Source: Tillus elongatus (taxonomy: Eukaryota; Arthropoda; Insecta; Coleoptera; Cleridae). From it: a stretch of DNA of 64,000 nucleotides. The notes under the pieces are model-generated. The model did no database searches, had not been told where the DNA came from, and saw only the letters and a program-made list of their open reading frames with translations. Location of the stretch: the NCBI GenBank assembly GCA_964006375.1, contig OZ023265.1, positions 119,002,444 through 119,066,443 of the forward strand, read 5' to 3'. Shown here in pieces: positions 1 through 11,802 of the stretch. Position numbers and translations under genes: made by a program. Position 1 is the first letter of the stretch; the number at the start of each line of letters is the position of its first letter.

Positions 1-196
1 ATGAGGTTTTCAAAATGTCTATGTGATGTATGTCAATATTTAACATAAAAACTAGAACTAGCCTATAATAACTATGATAACAGTTACAACAATAAAATAA
101 CTAAACAATAACAGTATAAAAGTAGTCTCTATACAACGAAAATATCGACATACATCAACTCATTATTTTATTACATAAACATTTTGAAAACCTCAT
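1..196. repeat. Short inverted-repeat (MITE-like) element
   Basis: The first ~24 bases (ATGAGGTTTTCAAAATGT...) recur in reverse complement at 173-196, and a second inverted block (GATGTATGTC) follows further in, offset by ~17 bases. The centre is AT-rich and non-coding. This fits a small non-autonomous DNA element, but its left edge coincides with the window edge, so target-site duplication cannot be tested. Confidence 0.5.
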
Positions 197-539
197 CTGT
201 CATCTGTGTTTCAATTTGATAAAAAATTTTTGATCAAAACATCATATCATAACATAGCAACAGATATTTATTTGTAGTTGTCATGATTTCGTACTAATTC
301 AATTTTAATCTGTCTGAAAATACTGTCAAGCAGCGAAACTATAGTCACAGAAGCATTGAAGAACATCCTACAACTTCCAGAATTCGAAGGGCCACTTGTT
401 CCAGTTAGCTCACGCGCTGGCTACGTCCTTCACCTACAAAAACCAACAGTGAAGCCAGAGAAGTAGTCTCCACGTCTGTATATGGTAAAAAACAAAACAG
501 TTTGTGATATGTGTTTGTGACTTGTGCCAAAAACTAGAA

Positions 540-3395
<2,856 letters not shown>

Positions 3396-3553
3396 ATTCG
3401 CTAAAACACACAAACAAACACAACAATATGTATATTCTTGGTTAGCTGCTGAAAATTATAGAACCTGCAATTTGGCTATTAACTTCACAGCGCCTTATAT
3501 AATGGTTGTCATAAAGCACGGCATACTAACATACAGTTAATGTATAATCTCAC

Positions 3554-3719
3554 CTTCGTAATCGAGTAGACTATCATCTGGAGAGGACTCCGAGCATATG
3601 GAGGAAGCGGTTGGTGGCCGCTTGTTCCTGAGCGAGGCAGCCAGCGTGTTGTTGATGTTTAACAGCTGGGTGTTTCTGTTGATACGGTTGTCTGTCAGTT
3701 GTAACTCGCGGGCGGTCAC
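3554..3719 (-). CDS. Candidate internal exon of an unidentified host gene
   Basis: On the minus strand a good acceptor (TATATTTGCAG) precedes GTGACCGCC at 3719, and a donor GAAG/GTGAGA lies at 3554/3553. The frame is open throughout and encodes a hydrophilic, Asn/Ser-rich peptide starting VTARELQLTDN and containing SSICSESSPDDSLLDYEG. G+C is clearly higher than in the flanks. The acceptor is phase 0, like the donor of the upstream candidate exon at 7062-7316, so the two could splice directly. No stop codons or TE motifs are seen. I do not recognise the protein; the acidic Ser-rich end looks like a cytoplasmic or disordered segment. Inference: real exon of a gene with long introns. Confidence 0.55.
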
Positions 3720-4134
3720 CTGCAAATATAGATTAATTTAGTTTAGCATGTAGATTTCTATTCTGACGAAAACAGAAACATAGATTTTAGTAATATGGAA
3801 TGAAGCAACTAAGTTTGCGTTTAGTATTTTTGGTTTTCACACTAATATCACAAAGCTATATTTATATCTAGTTAGCCTTGAAGCTCTCTCTTAAAAAAAA
3901 TATGGATTTAGTGGCTACTGTAACAACTATGATGTTTTGTAAACAAATTGTCAAAATTGGACATCCAAAAGTTAAGTAGCGACCAAACTGTAAATTTTTG
4001 AGAACGGCATGCCTGAGGAAATCCAGACTTTGTTAAAAAAACTTTTGGTCAGTTAATACGTATTATATTTGAGGCGGTTATCGGGCTAATAATTTTTTGC
4101 GGACATGGTAGAAACCTTAAGCGATCAATGTTTT

Positions 4135-4298
4135 TAGTATGATAATAATAAAAACATAAATGTCAACGATAGGCACGGCTCTGAACGACCAGTTTCTGTG
4201 ACCATTCAAGAAAACATTGATTTTGTCAATAAAATGGTCTTGAATGATCGAGAAAACATTAATACGGGAAACATTAGCAGCCCGTGTTCTAGGGAACT
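4135..4298 (+). pseudogene. Mariner-type transposase N-terminal fragment
   Basis: Conceptual translation gives VNDRHGSERPVSVT, ENIDFVNKMVLNDR and, after a frameshift, TLIRETLAARV. This matches the linker and helix-turn-helix segment of mariner-family transposases (RPVSVTTEENIE...MVLNDRR...IREIAARV pattern). No catalytic domain follows; the sequence runs directly into reverse-transcriptase-like sequence. A dead fragment. Confidence 0.6.
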
Positions 4299-4610
4299 GC
4301 TCACAGTGGAGCAGATTGTCTTCCCTGCTCTGCAACCTAAATATGGAATGGTTGCTAAGAAGACCTAGTAACGAGACATTTAAACTTCTAGGTTACGCAG
4401 ACGATCTGTTTCCGGCCCGACGAAAATTTACAGGAACTAATAAAAATCGCATACAACGTGTTTTGACCCTTGTAGAAACGTGGACTACTGAAAAGGCCTT
4501 AGAGTGAGTCCAGAAAGGCCCACAATGGTACCGTTCACCAGAAAAAGAAAGATAGGGGAACTGGTCAACTCCATTTGTTGGGTATGCAAATTCCTGGGCT
4601 GCAAAAGAAA
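4299..4610 (+). pseudogene. LINE reverse-transcriptase fragment (motifs B-C region)
   Basis: Reads as WSRLSSLLCNLNMEWLL then GYADDL at about 4393-4410 (the YADD catalytic box), followed in another frame by a PTMVPFTRKRK motif, the usual 'NP.KT..V.FT.KR' stretch after RT motif C in R1/jockey-type LINEs. Frameshifts and stops are present. The fragment is fused in frame (4244-4507) to the preceding mariner HTH piece, so a shadow ORF spans two unrelated element types. Confidence 0.6.
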
Positions 4611-4758
4611 AATATTTTTGACACATCCTGTACTACTATAGTTGTTAAATCTGATTTTGATGACAGACTCCATAATCTTGACAAACAGTGCGTGATAGAA
4701 GTCGGTCTATATTAGTTGTTAATTTTTATTCCTATATAATGGGACAATTTCTGAAGTT

Positions 4759-5128
4759 CAGAACCTCGGTGGTTCATGGGTAAGAACGTGTGCCTCTGAA
4801 CCCAAGTGTGCTGGGTTCGATCCCAGGGTACTCCTTTCACTTTTTTCAGTACAAACTGTAAAATTAACATCAACCGAGGTTCTGGTATTGTATTTGAGCA
4901 AGTTGAATGTCTGCACGTTCCGCCCTTGGGAGGGGGCGTAAAGCCGTCGATCCCGTGTCCATGCAATGTTGAGCACGTTAAAGATCCCTACCCTCCTTAC
5001 AGAAAGACAGGGGTTCGGCAAAATTTCCAGGATAGTGAAGTGAAACTGCTCCCTGGCGTCGGTGATTGGCCATAGTCGCGGAAATAGACCGACGTTAAAG
5101 AAACAAAACACACACACACACACACAAC
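4759..5128 (+). mobile_element. tRNA-derived SINE with 15-bp target-site duplications
   Basis: The head carries RNA polymerase III promoter-like boxes: TGGTTCATGGGTAAG (A box, near 4771) and GGTTCGATCCC (B box, near 4813). A body with CACGTTAAAGATCCCTA follows, then a tail AAAGAAACAAAACACACACA. The 15-mer ACAATTTCTGAAGTT lies immediately before (4744-4758) and after (5129-5143), an intact target-site duplication, so both boundaries are firm. A second family member is at 10319-10563. Non-coding; mobilised in trans by an unidentified LINE. Confidence 0.85.
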
Positions 5129-5625
5129 ACAATTTCTGAAGTTTTGAAAGCTGTCTGCCAGTCTCCATTTCCCATAGCCATATTAATAATGTAAGTTAGA
5201 AGAGAAGTTTAATTATCATATCCCATAAAAGTTTTACTGTTTTGGTCCTCAAATTACCTACACTTTTGTTGTTTTTTAACGTCGCTATAATTGACCGAAT
5301 CTTTTATATTATGTCAGTTGGTCTCATTAACATGTTTCGTGGGACAGAGCGTTGTTTGAGTATACAGGAACCTATACTTTGCTTGTTAGCGTCTTTCCCA
5401 CATTTAGCTAAGCCTTTCAACACTAAGTGAGTGGTGGACGTGCCGCCACCTAGTTGCGGAACCAAGTAGTATGTTGTCACGCCAGCTCCAAATCACACAA
5501 AGTGTTAGAAAAATAGAGACCGTATACAACTAACTAACAATTTAGAAAATTGTCAGCCCTGGCCCATTTCTACCTTAATATAGGGACACAGTATGTAAGG
5601 CTAGATGCATTCTCGCAACAATTAG

Positions 5626-5670
5626 AACCATAGACCGGTTTCGCTCTCATTACAGCTCTTCAGTACGGCA
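5626..5670 (-). ncRNA. Hammerhead ribozyme motif, monomer 1
   Basis: On the minus strand: stem I GCCGTA / TATGGT, core CTGAAGA (5657-5663), stem II arm GCTGT-AATG-AGAGC with one G-G mismatch, core GAAAC, and cleavage triplet GTC (5633-5635). Position 7 of the CUGANGA core is variable in hammerheads, so CTGAAGA is permitted. Stem III is only two base pairs. Confidence 0.65.
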
Positions 5671-5934
5671 TACTAATTGTAGCAAAAATGCATCTAAAGT
5701 AATGCGGCTATAGTATAGCCAGCCTTTCAACACTAAGTGAGTGGTGGACGTGCCGCCACCTAGTTGCGGAACCAAGTAGTATGTTGTCACGCCAGCTACA
5801 AATAACACAAAGTGTTAAAACATAGAGACTGCATACAACTAACTAACAATTTAGAAAATTGTCAGCCTGGCCCATTTCTACCCCAATATAGGGACAAAGT
5901 ATGTAAGGCTAGATGCATTCTCTCAACAATTAGA

Positions 5935-5977
5935 ACCGTAGACCGGTTTCGCTCTCATTAGAGCTCTTCAGTACGGC
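5935..5977 (-). ncRNA. Hammerhead ribozyme motif, monomer 2
   Basis: Minus strand: stem I GCCGTA / TACGGT (5 Watson-Crick pairs plus a G-U), CTGAAGA core (5965-5971), perfect stem II GCTCT-AATG-AGAGC, GAAAC, GTC triplet at 5941-5943. All invariant core residues are present. Confidence 0.78.
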
Positions 5978-6072
5978 ATACTAATCGTCCACGTCCCCCA
6001 CTTACTTAGTGTTGAAAGGCTGGCTATACTATAGCCGTATTACTTTAGATGCATTTTTGCTACAGTTAGTAT

Positions 6073-6115
6073 GCCGTACTGAAGAGCTCTAATGAGAGCG
6101 AAACCGGTCTACGGT
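6073..6115 (+). ncRNA. Hammerhead ribozyme motif, monomer 3
   Basis: Plus strand: GCCGTA (6073-6078), core CTGAAGA (6079-6085), stem II GCTCT-AATG-AGAGC (6086-6099), GAAA (6100-6103), CCGG loop with minimal stem III, GTC (6107-6109), then TACGGT closing stem I. Predicted cleavage follows C6109. Best-preserved copy together with monomer 2. Such very short stem III forms usually act best as dimers, consistent with tandem arrangement. Confidence 0.8.
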
Positions 6116-6382
6116 TCTAATTGTTGCGAGAATGCATCTAGCCTTACATACTGTGTCCCTATTTTGGGGTAGAAATGGGCCAGGGCTGACAATTTTTTAA
6201 ATTGTTAGTTAGTTGTATGCAGTCTCTATTTTTTTAACACTTTGTGTTATTTGGAGGTGGCGTGACAACATACTACTTGGTTCCGCAACTAGGTGGCGGC
6301 ACGTCCACCACTCACTTAGTGTTGAAAGGCTGGATATACTATACCCGTATTACTTTAGATGCATTTTTGCTACAATTAGTAT

Positions 6383-6425
6383 GCCTTACTGAAGAGCTGT
6401 AATGAGAGCGAAACCGGTCTACGGT
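6383..6425 (+). ncRNA. Hammerhead ribozyme motif, monomer 4
   Basis: As monomer 3, but stem I has one mismatch (GCCTTA against TACGGT) and stem II carries the G-G mismatch seen in monomer 1. Core CTGAAGA, GAAAC and GTC are intact. Confidence 0.65.
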
Positions 6426-6470
6426 TCTAATTGTTGCGAGAATGCATTTAGCCTTACATAGCTAAGCCTT

Positions 6471-7061
6471 GTTAAATTTTTTTTGCAATGTCCTGTTAAA
6501 TAATGTACTACTTTACACAAGCTTTTCACATTTTATGCGTTTTCAGCTACTTTACATATACAAAGGTCCACTTTCGTCTTACGTATTAAACCCGCCATTA
6601 TGCTTCTATAACCAATTCAAATATCCCTGTGTTGAAAACACGTGTGTTGCTTCTATTTCCAATTGTCAATAGAGATGTTTTAAATTTAGCCTAAAGTTAT
6701 TACGTTGAATATAGTTTTTTTAATCGAAGTATATCCCTCAAAAACTTATATATACTAGTTTTTTTACCCTGAAACATATCTCGTAAATATTTTATAAAAT
6801 AAAGCGCTATTGTTGAAGTACTGCACGGGACGCAAAACAGCTTTTAGAGTGCTTTATATACACTGACTGAATATTGTTATCTACAAGAAAATCTCCACAA
6901 AAAATGATACCTAACTAAAAAGTTGCGGTAGATAGTAATACTACTAGTACAATATAATTAATAACTATTTACAAAACCTTTAAATGTGCAACATTATCAA
7001 ACATTTATGTGACTTATTAAGTCCAATATGTTATGTGCTCATAAAACTATAATCTACTAAC
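6471..7061. other. No gene recognised
   Basis: AT-rich sequence without a convincing ORF or repeat boundary. It lies between the hammerhead array and a candidate exon and is best read as intron. Confidence 0.5.
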
Positions 7062-7316
7062 CTGGCGCTGGACAGGGTTGCACCATTTCACTTTGTCTTG
7101 CCCACTGTTGATGTTGTTCAGTGTGCAATTGGTGGCGACTGTGATGGCTTCATCTGTGGTAGTAGTAGTGGTAGCTGAATTAGTGTTATAATGTGAGGTT
7201 ATGTTACTGTTCTGGAGTGTGTTTAGGCGTTTGGGTGAGTTAAGGATATCGTTACTGTTGCCGTTGTGGTACGACAAGGGGCCATCCCCTGTCGCCTTCA
7301 GACGCATGCTGATGAC
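7062..7316 (-). CDS. Candidate internal exon of an unidentified host gene
   Basis: Minus strand: acceptor TTTTGTTACAG precedes GTCATCAGC at 7316, and donor CGCCAG/GTTAGT lies at 7062/7061. The 255-bp exon is exactly 85 codons, phase 0 at both ends. It encodes VISMRLKATGDGPLSYH..., a Thr-rich run (ATTTTTT), and a CTLNNINSG...KVKWCNPVQRQ end. Low-complexity, Asn/Thr/Ser-rich composition suggests a disordered region. Phase-0 junctions allow in-frame joining to the exon at 3554-3719, about 3.3 kb downstream on the same strand. I cannot name the gene. The strong splice signals and raised G+C argue against chance. Confidence 0.6.
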
Positions 7317-7914
7317 CTGTAACAAAAGACATAATTATTAGAGTTGCTGTATAATAGCCACTGAAAGAAATATAAATTGCAGGAGTGTTTATAAAACGGA
7401 GGACAGTCTACAAAAATCCGTTACATATTGTGTTTGCTCTAGGGAAATTTTATGTTTTACGTAAATTTTAACGAGTCTCCCTCGAAATATAATAACAAAA
7501 GCTAACAAAAAAGGTAAGTTTTGATAATTTTTGTGGAAAAGGGTTTTCTTCACTAGTCTGGATATAATAGTAGGACCAATTATAAAATGACGATAAAGGA
7601 ATGAGGGTCTACTGCAGCACGCATTTACAAAAATATATCTTGACGTTGCGTCGGTTTAGTGTGTGTATTTAACACAAACTGTGGTAAGAAAAACTTTGAC
7701 ACATTGCATTTATAGGTTGACGGCAACATATAGGTTAAATTTCGTATAAATAATTTGATGAGGTTTAAAGGTATTCTAAAAGAAAATTTGCAATTTTCCA
7801 CGAAAAAACTTGATTTTCCGAACTGAGAAACAAACTTGGCGTCCGGAAAGGATTTTCCAGTGTAATTAAACAAACCGAAAATCTCTAGTTGGCGTAAAAG
7901 CTTCGCAAACAATG

Positions 7915-7980
<66 letters not shown>
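7915..7980. repeat. (TA)n microsatellite at PLE 3' edge
   Basis: About 33 TA units directly abutting the 3' end of the Penelope-like fragment; the same juxtaposition occurs at 55180-55269. Confidence 0.9.
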
Positions 7981-7982
<2 letters not shown>

Positions 7983-8046
7983 CTATTTCCATATATGGGA
8001 CATAAGAACTTGGTTCTCGGGCTGAACCGCGTCCAGAATTTATTAA

Positions 8047-8085
8047 AACTCGACGTTTCGGCTCCTGTTTTGGAGACATTTTCAA
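8047..8085 (-). ncRNA. Degenerate hammerhead-like motif in PLE 3' region
   Basis: Minus strand: CTTGAAAATG, then arms GTCTCC / GGAGCC around AAAACA, then CGAAACGTCG. The layout (core-stem II-GAAAC-GTC) is hammerhead-like and sits at the expected place, 3' of the PLE coding end. The CUGANGA core is not conserved, so activity is unlikely. Confidence 0.35.
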
Positions 8086-8129
8086 GAAGCTAAGGAAATA
8101 TAAAAGGAAATGAACTCTAAGGCCTCAAG

Positions 8130-8725
8130 CTACACTTTAGCGCGGTGGAGAAGCCTAGGTTGGGTTATTGTAGTTCGATTATGGGCCTCAATCTGCCTAC
8201 TCCCCAAATCTGAGGTCTCAGTGTCTTCAACCGTAGACTCTAGAGAGATCTCAGAGTTCGTCTTAAGTCTTGTGTTATTTATAACGATTTGTCTACCTGC
8301 CTCATTATCAGTGTAATTAGTCGGGTGAATGTCACGTGCTTTCGTAACAGTACTTATTTGATTAAGAGGATTAGGGGTATTTGTTAAGTCAGGTAATGAG
8401 GAACTTAAATTGTCTATTATATAAGTTGTCATTTTGAGTGTTTGGAATGAGGATATAAGGTAAGTACTCGGAAGTGGAAGACTATCATCTCTCTTATTTA
8501 AACAATAGACCTCGATCGCTTCGCGGATAATTCTGGTTTTGAAGTTTTAATTTGTTTTGGCAATGTCAAAATCTATTTTGTGTCCTGTATGAATATGATG
8601 CATGGCTAGTGCGGATGAATGCTCAAATTTTCGAACTGCGAGGGCGTGTTTATATATGCTATTGTGTTGTGTGCTCTCAACAAGATATTTTGTAAACTTC
8701 GTGGGATTCGTTTGGAATCGTATCA
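8130..8725 (-). pseudogene. Penelope-like element, C-terminal endonuclease end (partial)
   Basis: Minus strand translation gives ALAVRKFEHSSALAMHH, GHKIDFD and IIREAIEVYCLNKRDDSLPLP. This is the characteristic C-terminal half of the GIY-YIG endonuclease of Penelope-like elements (EH...SALA.H...GH.IDF...REAIEI pattern). One in-frame stop separates IAKTN from NFKTRIIREA. A low-complexity tail (8130-8432) follows. The GIY and YIG boxes and the whole RT are missing, so this is a 5'-truncated copy ending at the (TA)n near 7980. PLEs encode RT plus GIY-YIG nuclease in one ORF, so this copy is dead. Confidence 0.7.
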
Positions 8726-8760
8726 TTAGGAGTTTTTATTAAATTTTACAGTTTTTTCTT

Positions 8761-9930
8761 TGTTGTGAATACGGTTTTGATATTATGGGTTCTGGAAATT
8801 CGGAAAATTTTGTCATTTGAAAGCTGTTGATCAGTCTTCATTTCCTATAGCCTTGTTAGTAATATAAATTAAAGGTTTTATTATCAGATTCGATATAAGT
8901 TTTACTGTTTTGGCCTTCAAATTATAAGAACATTTGATTCGCTGTCTGGCCACACGGTAAATAATCTGGGAGTAATTCCTTTCTTAGCTAAATAACATTA
9001 ACCTCCAAATCCAGTGTATGATGGACATATAAAATAATATACCTTTTCCTTTCTTAGACGTACGCATTACTAAAAATCCAATCAAAGGATTTTCTTACAC
9101 AGTGTATTGAAAACTAACCCATGTTACATTAACGCTCAATCTCTCTATCACCCACCACAACTAAATTCCGAGGTTCGAACACTAGTAATACGATCTCTTA
9201 GATTACTGAACTACAATAATAAACAGACGTAGTAAAATTTTTAAGGCAGACATTGCTGAAGAACGGATAAGACAAAAATCACATACTACAAGACATCAGA
9301 AACGCGCACCAACCGGCTACTACTCCTGAACAAGAACAGAGTCCTCGCACCAGCACAAAGCCTTTTTACCTTGTCCACAAAAATGTGGTGGGTACTTTAC
9401 ACTTTTATATTTTGTTTCGTGTATAAGAAAGGAAAACATTAAAGACTTGTAATACAACTATAGTTCACTAGGCTTAGCTACAAATAGTTTTTGAGGAAGG
9501 GATACGAATATTTATTGATATTTGGTATTTAATTGATACTTTATTGATTATAATTATACAACATGCTTATACAAATAAGTCAGATGAGTTGTACAGTATA
9601 TTTTGGGATAATTTAGAAGAGGTTTATTTCGGTAGTAGTAATGGTAACATTTATTTATATTATCTATACAATGTGCTATTGCTATACAAATAAGCGTTGC
9701 CTGTGCTTGCATGAGGCACAATTTCATTAACATTTGACAATCGCCCCGTCAAATATGGAATACTTTAAATTCTGACACCCAGAAAAATAATTTACTTTGT
9801 CTTATTTCTTTTTTGAATCACCATCTTAAACTTAGCCTTTACTTGCTAATACTCTCCATTATACCAACAATAAATTCAAAGATTCAATTTCTAATTGAAT
9901 CCAAATAATAAATTTAAGTTTAATTGTGCG
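8761..9930. other. No gene recognised
   Basis: AT-rich, no ORF above noise; nothing resolvable as an element by eye. Confidence 0.45.
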
Positions 9931-9937
9931 TGTGCTC

Positions 9938-9970
9938 GTACGTGTGTGTGTGTGTGTGTGAGAGAGAGAG
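9938..9970. repeat. (GT)n(GA)n microsatellite
   Basis: Short GT run continuing into GA repeats. Confidence 0.9.
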
Positions 9971-10318
9971 ATTATGCGCGTACGTGTGTAATTGTATACA
10001 TAGACTGCAAGGATACATCTGAGGTAAATAATATAGCACCTATTCTTTATCCAAATGTCACACCCCACCTATTCGTGGGATCCTTATGATCGTCAGAAAG
10101 CTTCCTTGATAGGCCGCGAGGCATGAAGCAAAGTGTCCGTTGTGGACTTCCTTTATTATTGTCAACATTAATACATTATAATATTATGTGTAAAATAAAA
10201 TACTCTTATGTTTATAAATAACCACCTAGAACCTATGAGAACCAAGTAGTATGGAGGTCATAACTCTATTGATACAAACGCAGGTAAGTAAATAAAGGTC
10301 AGGTCAGGTCAAGAAGTT

Positions 10319-10563
10319 GCAGAGCCTCGGTGGTTCAGTGGTAAGAAGGTGTGCCTCTGAATCGAAGGGTACTGAGTTAGATACCAGGGTTCTCTTTTCA
10401 CTTTTTCAGTACAAACTGAACACGTTAAAGATCGCTACGCTCCGTACAGAAAGGCCGAGGTTCGGCAAAATTTTCAGGATAGTGAGGTGAAACTGCCCAC
10501 TAGCTTCGGTGGTTGGCCATAGTCGCGGCAATAGGCCGACGTTAAAGAAACAAAACACACACA
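10319..10563 (+). mobile_element. tRNA-derived SINE, internally deleted copy
   Basis: Same family as 4759-5128: CCTCGGTGGTTCAGTGGTAAG head with A box, a decayed B box (GAGTTAGATACC), CACGTTAAAGATCGCTA body and the AAAGAAACAAAACACACACA tail. It lacks ~115 bases present in the middle of the other copy. Flanking TCAAGAAGTT (10309-10318) and TCAAGAAATT (10564-10573) are an imperfect target-site duplication. Confidence 0.75.
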
Positions 10564-10617
10564 TCAAGAAATTCATGGAAAAAGTCCGTGGCCGTATAAA
10601 TAAACCTCGAGTTAAGA

Positions 10618-11716
10618 AAAAGTTCTGGACGCAGCAAGTGCGTTATGATAGTGAATTTTCATAAAAATCTTTTTAATAACAAATATGTGTGTTTTTTTAA
10701 GAAAGCAGGCATCAAATTTGGTTACCACTATAACCTATATAGTAAAAACAATGTGCCATGTTCCATTAAAATAACTTTATTGTGTGAAAATGTACAAAAA
10801 TTTCCAAAAGTAAACTTAAAATGTTCCCGAAAAAACACGTTTCTTGGTCAACCTTATAGGTTAATAGCAAATTGAACTGTTCAAATATGAAAGATTTGAT
10901 CAAAATTCGCTACCATAATGCACTTGCTGCGTCCAGAATTTATTTTCTTACAAATATGCATTATATTTCGATGGAAAATGCAATAACATAAGGCGTGTTT
11001 GATAAAAAAAAGGAAATTTGTATCACCAACGACTTATGGTCCACCCTGTGATTGCAGAAATATTATTTTAAGATGTAGCTCAAGACACCCTATAATTAAT
11101 ATATACAAATTTTCTTCATATCTTATATAATAACGGATATATTGAGCTTTATTAATTTTTTACGAAAATTCGACAAAAATTATAGACCATTAAATGATAA
11201 ACTCTATAGCTAAGGCTACTGCCAAGCATCAGAGAAAGGGTCTCTTTGAAATGAATTTTCTGCAAATATTTTAGTAAAATGAAGGACTATGACGGTTGAA
11301 ACTAAGATTTTAGGGTTTGTAAAACATCCTTCTTGAAACATTTTATTTCTATAGCCCGTATCAGATTTAAGTTATTTGCCTAAATGTTGCCAATTTTGAC
11401 ATTTTAAATCGCCACTTTGACGTTTTGAGGAAAACCCCAATTTATTTATTTTTAAATACCTATAACTTTTTGTGTTTTGACCTAAGTAGCTAAATTTTGG
11501 TAGGTAACTTACCTATAAGGATGTAAATCTGCGTACCAAATTTGGTTGCCCTTACTTTGTTAATTCCGGAGATACAAATTTTTTTCGAAAGAAAACACAA
11601 AATTTTCCGGGAAAACGATTTTCCTGACTAACGAACTCATCCAAGCCATTTGCAAAAGGAATTTTTTCACCAAATTTGATCAAAATCGGCTCATTATTTT
11701 TTGAGTTATCGGTGTG

Positions 11717-11799
<83 letters not shown>
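10618..11799 (+). repeat. Repeat X copy 2, left end to (TA)n
   Basis: Starts with TTCTGGACGCAGCAAGTGC at 10624; the same motif returns inverted at 10920-10938 (GCACTTGCTGCGTCCAGAA), so the first ~315 bp form an inverted-repeat module. About 780 bp of non-coding sequence follow, ending in CGGTGTGATAC and a (TA)n (11721-11799). The repeat resumes after the nested DNA transposon at 13867. Together with 29256-30618 this is the most complete copy. Confidence 0.75.

Positions 11800-11802
<3 letters not shown>

Larger units (their letters stand above)
5405..6470. repeat. Array of 310-bp hammerhead-bearing monomers (retrozyme-like)
   Basis: Copy 1 (5411-5720) and copy 2 (5721-~5985) are direct repeats with a 310-bp period (AGCCTTTCAACAC at 5411 and 5721). 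Copies 3 (~5990-6300) and 4 (~6300-6458) are the same unit inverted. Every copy contains a type I hammerhead ribozyme motif, minus strand in copies 1-2 and plus strand in 3-4. TAGCTAAGCCTT occurs at both edges (5405-5416, 6459-6470), a possible 10-12 bp target-site duplication partly overlapping monomer sequence. No ORF. Size, tandem dimers and HHR match animal retrozymes or HHR satellites; a host satellite block is the alternative. Confidence 0.8.

Noticed and set aside
4758..5168. 136-codon minus-strand ORF
   Set aside because: It is antisense to the tRNA-derived SINE whose boundaries are fixed by target-site duplications.
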